Origin: a virus
IMG/VR virus record: IMGVR_UViG_3300010430_000547
Coordinates: 1 to 20,521 of that record
DNA: 20,521 nt
Strand: one strand, 5' to 3'
The notes under the pieces were generated by a model. It saw only the letters and a list, made by a program, of their open reading frames with translations. It had not been told where the DNA came from and ran no database searches. Shown here piece after piece: positions 1 to 4,765 of this stretch (positions are counted from its first letter, which is position 1; each line of letters opens with the position of its first letter). Made by a program: the position numbers and the translations under genes.

Positions 1-74
1 CAGGGCATAGCTTAGCCTGGTAAAGCGCGTGTTTTGGGTACACGAGAGCGAAGGTTCGAATCCTTCTGTCCTGA
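1..74 (+). tRNA. tRNA-Pro (anticodon TGG)
   Basis: A complete cloverleaf can be drawn. Acceptor CAGGGCA (1-7) pairs with TGTCCTG (67-73), the anticodon stem CGTGT/ACACG holds loop TTTGGGT with anticodon TGG (codon CCA), and the T-arm is GAAGG-TTCGAAT-CCTTC. The C1-G72 pair and A73 match bacterial proline tRNA identity. The CCA tail is not fully encoded: the discriminator A is followed by CATAG. The gene begins at the first base of the window, so upstream context is missing. Confidence 0.93.
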
Positions 75-79
75 CATAG

Positions 80-139
80 AATGCAAAGGACGTCTAAATA
101 GTAGCATAGGCATAAAACTATGAGGAAGTCCTTTGCATT
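80..139 (+). promoter_or_regulatory. Hairpin over the first homing endonuclease start, with late-promoter-like box
   Basis: A perfect 12-bp inverted repeat (80-91 with 128-139) encloses a smaller CATAG/CTATG hairpin (105-109 with 118-122). The TTG start codon (133-135) lies inside the 3' arm, and the SD-like GAGGAA (122-127) sits between the inner and outer stems. A box TCTAAATA (93-100), one base from the T4 late consensus TATAAATA, ends 33 nt before the start codon. The same architecture with different but complementary arms precedes the second endonuclease gene. In T4, the I-TevI mRNA is known to have its translation signals hidden in a hairpin on early transcripts; a similar role here is inference. 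Confidence 0.7.
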
Positions 140-777
140 ACACGATCTACAAAATAACCCATCGGTCAAGTGGCAAAATCTACATTGGTAAACACCAGAC
201 GAATAATCTTGACGACGGCTATATGGGTTCAGGGAAAATTCTGAAACGTGCCGTTGAAAAGTACGGTATTGAAGAATTTGAAAAGGAAATTCTATTCGAC
301 CTTAATTCCGAGGAAGAAATGAATACTATGGAAGCCGAGCTTGTGACTGAGGAATTTTGTAGTCGCAATGATACATATAATCTCTGTCCAGGAGGACACG
401 GTGGTTGGGGATACGTGAACTCTAACGGTAAATCCGTAAACTACATAACCAAAGACAACAGCTTGGAATTGGCAAAGTTGTCTAAAGATCGAAAAGAATT
501 CTTGTCTAAGACTGATCCGGAGTGGAAAAGGAAATATTCTGAAAACCATTCTAAGGCACAAGTCAAAAGACAGAAAACACATGGGAATGGATTTAAGAAC
601 AAATCCCATAGTGATGAATGGAAACTGAGACAGTCGGAAGTTATGAAACTACGACAGTCGGGAAAGAACAATTCTCAGTTTGGTTCCATGTGGATAACAA
701 ACGGAACTGAGAATAAAAAGATTTCTAAGCTTGACATTATACCGGAAGGATGGTATAAAGGTCGAAAGATGAAATAA
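133..777 (+). CDS. GIY-YIG homing endonuclease (free-standing)
   Basis: This 214-residue protein has an N-terminal GIY-YIG nuclease domain: the YTIY strand at residues 3-6, then KIYIGK at 15-20, then the EAELVTEEF segment near 68-76 carrying the expected acidic residue. The C-terminal half is basic, with a NUMOD3-like segment (GSMWITNG) typical of DNA-binding tails of homing endonucleases. Such enzymes cut an allele lacking the gene so that repair copies the gene in. It starts with TTG, chosen because the aligned paralogue at 1329 starts at the same place with ATG. The gene sits between tRNA-Pro and tRNA-Ala and stops two bases before tRNA-Ala. It is not inside an intron or another gene. Family assignment is firm; the DNA target is unknown. 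Confidence 0.9.
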   Translation: MHYTIYKITHRSSGKIYIGKHQTNNLDDGYMGSGKILKRAVEKYGIEEFEKEILFDLNSEEEMNTMEAELVTEEFCSRNDTYNLCPGGHGGWGYVNSNGKSVNYITKDNSLELAKLSKDRKEFLSKTDPEWKRKYSENHSKAQVKRQKTHGNGFKNKSHSDEWKLRQSEVMKLRQSGKNNSQFGSMWITNGTENKKISKLDIIPEGWYKGRKMK

Positions 778-779
778 TT

Positions 780-854
780 GGGGCACGTCTATGGGGTAGC
801 GGGCGATCCTTGCAAGATTGCCGTCATCGGGTTCGATTCCCGAGTGCTCCACCA
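780..854 (+). tRNA. tRNA-Ala (anticodon TGC)
   Basis: Acceptor GGGGCAC (780-786) pairs with GTGCTCC (844-850) and includes the G3:U70 wobble that defines alanine tRNAs. The anticodon stem CGATC/GATTG holds loop CTTGCAA, anticodon TGC. The T-arm is TCGGG-TTCGATT-CCCGA. A73 and CCA are encoded. The D-arm pairs poorly and its loop looks short, so the D region is atypical. Confidence 0.9.
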
Positions 855-870
855 ATTTAGGAGTTTGTTA

Positions 871-900
871 ATGTTTAGTGAAAAACGAGTTGGTATTTAA
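871..900 (+). CDS. Possible 9-codon minigene between tRNAs
   Basis: An AGGAG Shine-Dalgarno sequence (859-863) lies 7 bases before ATG 871, which opens a nine-residue frame (MFSEKRVGI) ending in TAA. There is no homology to support it, and so short a frame can arise by chance. It is listed because the ribosome-binding site is good and it fills most of the gap between tRNA-Ala and tRNA-Trp. Confidence 0.15.
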   Translation: MFSEKRVGI

Positions 901-907
901 GTAATAT

Positions 908-980
908 GCCGGTCTAGCTCATGGGGTAGAGCAGCGGTCTCCAAAACCGCGTGTGTAGGGTTCGAGTCCCTAGTCCGGTG
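908..980 (+). tRNA. tRNA-Trp (anticodon CCA)
   Basis: The anticodon stem GCGGT/ACCGC is perfect around loop CTCCAAA (anticodon CCA). The D-stem is GCTC/GAGC and the T-arm TAGGG-TTCGAGT-CCCTA. The acceptor GCCGGTC/GTCCGGT has one T:T mismatch and a G:T terminal pair. The discriminator is G, as in bacterial tRNA-Trp. Only GCA follows, so the full CCA is not encoded. Confidence 0.92.
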
Positions 981-990
981 CAAACAATAT

Positions 991-1076
991 GCGGGCGTGG
1001 CGTAATTGGTAGCCGCGTTAGATTTAGGTTCTAATGTCCTTGTGACGTGTGGGTTCGAGTCCCTCCGCCCGTACCA
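991..1076 (+). tRNA. tRNA-Leu (anticodon TAG), class II
   Basis: Acceptor GCGGGCG/CGCCCGT closes a class II tRNA. The anticodon stem TTAGA/TCTAA holds loop TTTAGGT (anticodon TAG), and a long variable arm with a GTC/GAC stem follows. A73 and CCA are encoded. This is the only leucine tRNA in the window with the long variable arm usual for bacteria. The T-stem has one T:T mismatch. Confidence 0.92.
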
Positions 1077-1199
1077 AGAATCGTCCAGTCTGCGAAGGAC
1101 GTTAAGCGCAAAGCAGGGGAGCAAGGATGATGGAAGTTGGCCCGAAAGGGTAGCATTGGTACTTGCGGCGCTATCTGAGATTGGGTACGATAGCAATTT
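1077..1199 (+). other. Untranslated spacer with three small hairpins
   Basis: No convincing gene is seen between tRNA-Leu and tRNA-Gly. The stretch holds CGTCC/GGACG (1082-1101), CCC-GAAA-GGG with a GNRA tetraloop (1141-1150) and GCTATC/GATAGC (1170-1194). It could be a small stable RNA, a decayed tRNA or simply precursor spacer cut by tRNA processing. The overlapping long frame here runs straight through tRNA-Gly and is not credible as protein. Confidence 0.3.
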
Positions 1200-1270
1200 G
1201 CGGGCATGGCGTAAGGGGAACGTACCTGGTTGCCAGCCAGGAGTCGAGGGTTCGAATCCCTCTGTCCGCG
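1200..1270 (+). tRNA. tRNA-Gly (anticodon GCC)
   Basis: Acceptor GCGGGCA/TGTCCGC, anticodon stem CCTGG/CCAGG around TTGCCAG (anticodon GCC) and T-arm GAGGG-TTCGAAT-CCCTC are all well formed. Discriminator position 73 reads G, whereas bacterial glycine tRNAs usually have U73. Only CA follows, so the CCA end is incomplete. The second endonuclease leader begins immediately afterwards. Confidence 0.92.
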
Positions 1271-1275
1271 CATAG

Positions 1276-1335
1276 AGTGCATGAAATGTCTAAATAGCAT
1301 CATAGGATTAAGACTATGAGGATATTTCATGCACT
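1276..1335 (+). promoter_or_regulatory. Hairpin over the second homing endonuclease start, with late-promoter-like box
   Basis: A 12-bp inverted repeat (1276-1287 with 1324-1335) encloses CATAG/CTATG (1301-1305 with 1314-1318). ATG 1329 lies in the 3' arm, SD-like GAGGA is at 1318-1322, and TCTAAATA (1289-1296) again ends 33 nt before the start codon. Compared with the first copy, six of the twelve stem positions differ and all six are compensated on the other arm. That is direct covariation evidence for a selected RNA fold. Confidence 0.75.
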
Positions 1336-1976
1336 ACATCATATATCAAATTACCAATACAGTGAACGGTAAGATTTACATCGGCAAACACCAGACTGAT
1401 AATTTGGACGACGGATATATGGGCTCCGGGAAGGTTCTCATCTATGCCATCGAAAAGTACGGCATAGATAAATTCGAAAAGAAAATTCTCCACGATTTCC
1501 CTTCTGAATCAGAAATGAATCATGCGGAAGCTGAGTTGGTGACAGAAGAATTCTGTAAACGCGACGACACATACAACCTATGTCCAGGAGGACAAGGTGG
1601 CTTCGGATACATCCAAAATCATCCTGATCGGGATAGGTGGAACAAAAAAGGAAGAAAGGCTACCGACACATATTTGAAAGAGAAATATGGAGTCGATAAT
1701 CCTTCCCAAATACCAGAGATTAGATCGAAGCATAAGGCTTCTTTGGCCCGACGGAGGTTATCAGGAGAGAAATTTGGTGATCCTCAGGGATTTAAAGGAA
1801 AATCTCACACCGACGAGTGGAAATCCAAACAATCCGAGATTATGAAGCGCAAGCAGTCTGGAGATTCCAACTCACAGTTCGGTTCTATGTGGATCACTAA
1901 TGGAGTTGAAAATAAAAAGATAAACCGTCTTGACAAAATACCGGAAGGATGGTATAAAGGACGAAAGATGAAATAA
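1329..1976 (+). CDS. GIY-YIG homing endonuclease, paralogue of the first
   Basis: This 215-residue protein aligns along its whole length with the product at 133-777. It shares the MHY start, KIYIGK at 15-20, a YMGSGK segment, the EAELVTEEFC block, a CPGG motif and an almost identical C-terminus ending KGRKMK. The middle (about residues 100-150) differs most, as expected if it helps set target preference. It is a GIY-YIG endonuclease domain followed by a basic NUMOD3-like tail. It begins with ATG in the 3' arm of the leader hairpin and stops three bases before tRNA-Gly(TCC). The pair probably arose by transposition or duplication within the tRNA island. Target site and activity are unknown. 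Confidence 0.9.
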   Translation: MHYIIYQITNTVNGKIYIGKHQTDNLDDGYMGSGKVLIYAIEKYGIDKFEKKILHDFPSESEMNHAEAELVTEEFCKRDDTYNLCPGGQGGFGYIQNHPDRDRWNKKGRKATDTYLKEKYGVDNPSQIPEIRSKHKASLARRRLSGEKFGDPQGFKGKSHTDEWKSKQSEIMKRKQSGDSNSQFGSMWITNGVENKKINRLDKIPEGWYKGRKMK

Positions 1977-1979
1977 CAT

Positions 1980-2053
1980 GCGGCGCTGGCGTAAGGGTAG
2001 CGTAAGTGATTTCCAATCATTTGGTACGGGTTCGAATCCCGTGCGCCGCTCCA
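1980..2053 (+). tRNA. tRNA-Gly (anticodon TCC)
   Basis: The perfect acceptor GCGGCGC/GCGCCGC, the anticodon loop TTTCCAA (anticodon TCC) on stem AGTGA/TCATT and the T-arm ACGGG-TTCGAAT-CCCGT are clear. U73, the usual glycine discriminator, is followed by an encoded CCA. Confidence 0.94.
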
Positions 2054-2060
2054 AACACAT

Positions 2061-2138
2061 GCCCGAGCGATGTAATTGGCATAGCATATCACCCTCAGAA
2101 GGTGAGTTTTGCGGGTTCGAGTCCCGCCTTGGGTACCA
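2061..2138 (+). tRNA. tRNA with leucine anticodon CAG but short variable loop
   Basis: Acceptor GCCCGAG/CTTGGGT, D-stem ATGT/GCAT, anticodon stem TCACC/GGTGA around CTCAGAA and T-arm GCGGG-TTCGAGT-CCCGC form a standard class I cloverleaf with A73 and encoded CCA. The anticodon read from the loop is CAG (leucine CTG). The variable region is only GTTTT, whereas bacterial leucine tRNAs have a long variable arm. Position 8 is C instead of the nearly universal U. The charged amino acid is therefore uncertain. Confidence 0.85.
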
Positions 2139-2155
2139 AACATAATGGATACAGT

Positions 2156-2365
2156 ATGAAAAAAGACCTTGAAATTCCGTCTATTGAAATCCTAAAGACC
2201 TTTGTTCTTGCGGAAGACACCTACGTTGACCTCTCGGTTATCAACGGTGTAACAAAAACGCAAGTTTTCAAGAAAGTTTCCGGCACAAAGAACACTTTTG
2301 ATCTTGACAAAGAATATCCAGGTGATAAATTCGAGCAAGTTAAAGAGGAGTTCGAATGTTCGTAA
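2156..2365 (+). CDS. Small hypothetical protein inside the tRNA cluster
   Basis: This 69-residue acidic and basic mixed protein (start MKKDLEIP) has no recognised domain. ATG 2156 was chosen because longer versions of the frame would run back through the upstream tRNA gene. Upstream signal is weak (GGATAC at about -11). Its last bases overlap the start of the next gene, which suggests translational coupling. The sequence contains a valine/threonine-rich middle that could fold as a small beta structure, but nothing can be said about function. Confidence 0.6.
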   Translation: MKKDLEIPSIEILKTFVLAEDTYVDLSVINGVTKTQVFKKVSGTKNTFDLDKEYPGDKFEQVKEEFECS

Positions 2366-2793
2366 GAAAATCCCTACTTGAGAATATGCGGAAGGAAAAT
2401 CTTGCACTGCAAGGTATCGTGAACCATTTTAGAGGAAAAATTCTGGCGCGGGATAGAACAATTGACCGTCTTAGGGCAAAACTTATCAGTATGGAAAGTG
2501 AAAATACAGACATGGCACAATATACAAGTTATTCGTACGGAAACCTGTTGAATGGTAATGACAAATCTCTGTTTGAAATCATTCGAAAAAGTGATGGCAA
2601 ATTTGTTGTTGGACCTGGATTTGAAACGTATGAGGAGGCACATAAAGTGGCTTCTGATCTTGCTCGGTCCAATGTGAATGAAGTGTTCTTGATTTTGGCA
2701 CCGATTGCTGAAATCAAGGCAGATGTTCCTATCGTTTCGGAACAGAAATTTGAACCAGTCGATGTCGAGTCCAATAAGGTTCTCAACGGCTAA
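2356..2793 (+). CDS. Hypothetical protein with N-terminal coiled coil
   Basis: This 145-residue protein begins inside the end of the preceding gene, with an AGAGGAG site about 7 bases upstream of ATG 2356. Residues 1-50 are rich in Leu, Arg, Lys and Glu with heptad-like spacing and probably form a coiled coil. Residues 60-120 contain a segment (YGNLL, then FETYEEAHKVASDL) that could be a small alpha/beta fold. No family is recognised. The gene ends in tandem stops TAA TAG shortly before the next tRNA, so its mRNA tail would be trimmed by tRNA processing. Confidence 0.7.
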   Translation: MFVRKSLLENMRKENLALQGIVNHFRGKILARDRTIDRLRAKLISMESENTDMAQYTSYSYGNLLNGNDKSLFEIIRKSDGKFVVGPGFETYEEAHKVASDLARSNVNEVFLILAPIAEIKADVPIVSEQKFEPVDVESNKVLNG

Positions 2794-2801
2794 TAGAATA
2801 T

Positions 2802-2879
2802 GCCCTGGCGACGTAAATGGAATAGCGTACTTCCCTCAAAAGGAAGGTTTTGTGGGTTCGAGTCCCATCCGGGGTACCA
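2802..2879 (+). tRNA. tRNA with leucine anticodon CAA but short variable loop
   Basis: Acceptor GCCCTGG/CCGGGGT, D-stem ACGT/GCGT, anticodon stem CTTCC/GGAAG around CTCAAAA (anticodon CAA, leucine TTG) and T-arm GTGGG-TTCGAGT-CCCAT are well formed, with A73 and encoded CCA. Like the tRNA at 2061 it has the five-base variable loop GTTTT and CG at positions 8-9, so the two share an ancestor. It does not look like a normal class II leucine tRNA. Confidence 0.85.
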
Positions 2880-2899
2880 ATTCAACTACAACCACGAAA

Positions 2900-3184
2900 G
2901 AGTAGGCCTTAGGGCGAAATGGTAGTGGAAGAACGTGTTGAATTTTTAGGATGAAGTCAGCAACTCTAGGCTCAATGGGCCATAACTAAGTTCAGAGGAC
3001 TGCATATCATCTAGTAGGAAAGACTTGACGGCTGATCATCCTGTAATCAAAGGTTGGCTTGTCGGAACTACGGATGGCAGTGTAATTAAACAAGGGTGGT
3101 TACTGCAACCAAGCTAAATTACAATAGTGAGAGGGGCGAGTCGTCCGACCCACCCAGAAACCTTCAGGAAGGTAAACCCCTCAC
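2900..3184 (+). ncRNA. Candidate structured RNA in the tRNA cluster
   Basis: This ~285-nt stretch has no credible reading frame but holds nested pairings. GGATGA-AG-TCAGC (2949-2961) pairs with GCTGATCATCC (3031-3041), leaving an AG bulge. TGTAATT (3081-3087) pairs with AATTACA (3117-3123) around hairpin TGGTT/AACCA (3097-3111). GTGA-GA-GGGG (3127-3136) pairs with CCCCTCAC (3177-3184) around ACCTT-CAGG-AAGGT (3160-3173). The 5' end (2906-2925) resembles a leucine-type tRNA D-arm (GGCGAAATGGTAG), but no matching 3' half is found. It could be a stable RNA like the T4 cluster RNAs, an intron remnant or a decayed tRNA. Confidence 0.45.
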
Positions 3185-3186
3185 TT

Positions 3187-3261
3187 GCGGCTGTAGCATT
3201 AAGGCAATGCAGCGGCTTCTAACACCGACGAAAGCAGGTTCAATTCCTGTCAGCCGCACCA
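3187..3261 (+). tRNA. tRNA with CTA (amber) anticodon, putative suppressor
   Basis: Acceptor GCGGCTG (3187-3193) pairs perfectly with CAGCCGC (3251-3257). The D-stem is GCAT/ATGC, the T-arm GCAGG-TTCAATT-CCTGT, the variable loop CGAAA, and A73 plus CCA are encoded. With canonical spacing the anticodon arm is GCGGC-TTCTAAC-ACCGA. This puts CTA at positions 34-36 after U33 and before A37, which would read UAG. Only the three central stem pairs form: 27:43 is G:A and 31:39 is C:A. No shifted reading gives a better stem. It may be a real amber suppressor, a tRNA with a distorted anticodon arm, or a decaying gene. Confidence 0.7.
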
Positions 3262-3324
3262 ACACTAAACGCTAAAAATGGAGAGTAAAATGGGTGATTA
3301 TACCTAGACACGCGCGCCACCTGC

Positions 3325-3362
3325 CTAATATTGATCTTAACCAAACATCAAATCAATATTAG
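3325..3362 (+). promoter_or_regulatory. Hairpin ending at the ribosome-binding site of the next gene
   Basis: An 11-bp inverted repeat, CTAATATTGAT (3325-3335) with ATCAATATTAG (3352-3362), ends on the first two bases of the AGGAG Shine-Dalgarno (3361-3365) of the gene at 3373. The position suggests control of ribosome access or mRNA end protection. No T-run follows, so it is not a classical terminator. Confidence 0.5.
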
Positions 3363-3372
3363 GAGAATCAAA

Positions 3373-3813
3373 ATGAGTGTAGAACTTAAAATTAAAGCAA
3401 AACATCTGGCACTGGAACCTGCTATCATCCGTAAGGAAGAACAGCGAATCCGAAAGCAGATGAAATGGATGCGGGAAAACCTGCAGATCAACCACTGTAA
3501 AATCACCCTTTGGTCGTCAAAGCCTACCAATGAGCATGAAACGACCTACCGCAAACTTAATGACCAGCTGGTCAGTTTGCAAATGCATCGTGGAAAGGGC
3601 AGCAACTTGAGAATGGAAGCAAGAGCCACATACCTGGCAAGAGCTTTTATCGCAGGTAAACCCTACAAATCGGTTGAACAAAAAATCAAAGAGCCCGCCT
3701 TGAGCTATTACCTCATCAAACGCATTGCGAAAATGGTGACTAAATACGACAAGAGAAAGAGGCGTTCGGAAGAAGCGAACATCAAACTGGTCCAAGAGTG
3801 GATCAACATGTAA
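3373..3813 (+). CDS. Conserved phage hypothetical protein
   Basis: This 146-residue, strongly basic, mostly helical protein starts at ATG 3373 behind AGGAGAATCAAA; a longer in-frame start would lie in the leader hairpin. The segment from about 80 to 105 (RMEARATYLARAFIAGKPYKSVEQK) resembles a recurring small protein seen in many tailed phages, in which a short motif of the form EAR-hydrophobic-A-GxPY-VEQ is conserved. Its function is not known. It lies alone between tRNA genes and ends 7 bases before tRNA-Thr. Confidence 0.75.
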   Translation: MSVELKIKAKHLALEPAIIRKEEQRIRKQMKWMRENLQINHCKITLWSSKPTNEHETTYRKLNDQLVSLQMHRGKGSNLRMEARATYLARAFIAGKPYKSVEQKIKEPALSYYLIKRIAKMVTKYDKRKRRSEEANIKLVQEWINM

Positions 3814-3820
3814 CAAAAGT

Positions 3821-3895
3821 GCCGTTTTAGCTGAGTTGGTTTAGCACCGATCTTGTAAGTCGGGGACGGGGGTTCGAATCCCTCAAGCGGCACCA
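3821..3895 (+). tRNA. tRNA-Thr (anticodon TGT)
   Basis: Acceptor GCCGTTT/AAGCGGC, anticodon stem CCGAT/GTCGG around CTTGTAA (anticodon TGT, codon ACA) and T-arm GGGGG-TTCGAAT-CCCTC form a standard tRNA with A73 and encoded CCA. Confidence 0.95.
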
Positions 3896-3922
3896 GAAAT
3901 TGGAAGGCAACTTCCTACGAAT

Positions 3923-3999
3923 TGCGGAGTGGAGCAGTGGTCAGCTTGCCGGTCTCATAAGCCGGAGGTCGTAGGTTCGAATCCTACCTCTCGCAACCA
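3923..3999 (+). tRNA. Initiator-like tRNA-Met (anticodon CAT)
   Basis: The sequence tracks bacterial tRNA-fMet closely: TGGAGCAG in the D-arm, loop CTCATAA, GGTCG before the T-stem and a GCAACCA end. The D-stem carries the A11:U24 pair typical of initiators. The anticodon stem is CCGGT/GCCGG, so two of the three hallmark G:C pairs are present and the third is U:G. The 5' base T faces A72, a weak pair instead of the E. coli C:A mismatch. The 3' acceptor strand CTCTCGC carries one extra base (a bulged T) relative to the 5' strand. CCA is encoded. Confidence 0.88.
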
Positions 4000-4005
4000 T
4001 TACAA

Positions 4006-4030
4006 GGCGTCCTTTGGGACGCCTTTTTTT
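4006..4030 (+). terminator. Rho-independent terminator closing the tRNA cluster
   Basis: GGCGTCC (4006-4012) pairs with GGACGCC (4017-4023) across loop TTTG and is followed by seven T residues. It follows the last tRNA directly. Confidence 0.92.
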
Positions 4031-4035
4031 CTTGG

Positions 4036-4046
4036 TCACATAAATA
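4036..4046 (+). promoter_or_regulatory. T4-type late promoter box TCACATAAATA
   Basis: This exact 11-mer also occurs at 13285-13295 and, on the minus strand, at 5044-5054. In each case its last base lies 26-31 nt before a start codon with a good Shine-Dalgarno. It contains ATAAATA, close to the T4 late consensus TATAAATA. It would drive the gene at 4077. Confidence 0.75.
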
Positions 4047-4076
4047 TTCATATAGTTCTTGACAGGAGAGTATTAT

Positions 4077-4418
4077 ATGGATAATGATGAATTCGAGGAT
4101 TTCAAAACAATGATTTCCAATTCATACCATTTCGGTCTAACATTGGATGATATGTATTCGTGCATAAACATGAGCGAGACCATCGACCAATTTGAAGCTG
4201 GAATGGATGCCACAGTTGCATTGAATGACCTTATTGACGATTATTATGCCAGTCCAATATCGGACGCTATGATAGATTGTTATATCCAACACAGCCTGGG
4301 TCAGCTTGATGCAAAAACCATTGCCGAAATTGCTCTTGAACATGATGTGGAAGTAGGGGAAATTTACAAACGTCTGGATTCAAGGAAATCGGATTATAAA
4401 CGTACTAGGAGGTACTGA
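4077..4418 (+). CDS. Acidic hypothetical protein
   Basis: This 113-residue, very acidic protein starts at ATG 4077 behind AGGAGAG; an in-frame TTG further up would place the ribosome site inside the gene. The C-terminal third (about residues 78-113) reads like a small helix-turn-helix: alternating helices with TIAEIALEHDVEVGEIYKRL and then a basic tail (RKSDYKRTRRY). DNA or RNA binding is possible but unproven. It sits directly behind a late promoter box and is followed after one base by the exported protein gene, so the two are probably co-transcribed late in infection. Confidence 0.75.
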   Translation: MDNDEFEDFKTMISNSYHFGLTLDDMYSCINMSETIDQFEAGMDATVALNDLIDDYYASPISDAMIDCYIQHSLGQLDAKTIAEIALEHDVEVGEIYKRLDSRKSDYKRTRRY

Positions 4419-4419
4419 C

Positions 4420-4728
4420 ATGACTAAAATTTTTACCTTGATGATGGCCGGGCTTCTCCTGCTCTCTCCGACATATTCCTATGCACAGGCAGGACGCAAT
4501 TGCGCCGCACGTGAAGTTGTTGTAAGCAGACTGGCCGAAAAGTACAGCGAGACGCGACAAAACATCGGTCTGGCTGGACCAGGTGTGGTTATGGAAACCT
4601 ACGCGTCTCCAACCGGAACATGGACAATCGTGATGAATTTTCCGAATGGTGTTGCCTGTCTCATTGCCTCAGGCCAAGCCTACGAAAACTTAGAAGAAAG
4701 CCTTCCCAATACCGACGATGATACCTAA
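4420..4728 (+). CDS. Small exported (periplasmic) protein, alphaproteobacterial-type family
   Basis: This 102-residue protein has a clear Sec signal peptide: MTKIF, a hydrophobic core (TLMMAGLLLLSPT) and a cleavage site after AQA near residue 24. The mature part has the pattern C-AARE-VV-RLAEKY-E-R--IGL, then GTWTIV and GVACLIASGQAYE. This resembles a family of small periplasmic proteins common in Alphaproteobacteria. Two cysteines (residues 28 and 80) could form a disulfide. ATG 4420 has a strong AGGAGG 7-12 bases upstream. The gene is a candidate moron acquired from a host. Its function in the family is not established. Confidence 0.8.
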   Translation: MTKIFTLMMAGLLLLSPTYSYAQAGRNCAAREVVVSRLAEKYSETRQNIGLAGPGVVMETYASPTGTWTIVMNFPNGVACLIASGQAYENLEESLPNTDDDT

Positions 4729-4741
4729 TCATCGAAAGAGT

Positions 4742-4765
4742 AAAGGAGGCTTTCGCCTCCTTTTT
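4742..4765. terminator. Terminator between convergent genes
   Basis: AAAGGAGGC (4742-4750) pairs with GCCTCCTTT (4755-4763) across loop TTTC. The T-run on the plus strand is good (4761-4765), while on the minus strand only three Ts follow. It lies between the convergent genes ending at 4728 and 4764 and slightly overlaps the minus-strand stop codon. Confidence 0.85.

Noticed and set aside
1006-1330. Long overlapping frames on both strands through the tRNA-Leu to tRNA-Gly region
   Set aside because: They run through the intact tRNA genes, lack ribosome-binding sites and have unnatural composition.
2900-3261. Group I intron splitting a tRNA gene
   Set aside because: Short resemblances to core motifs exist, but P7 partners are not in the right order and the tRNA at 3187 is complete by itself, while the 5' tRNA-like segment has no matching 3' half.
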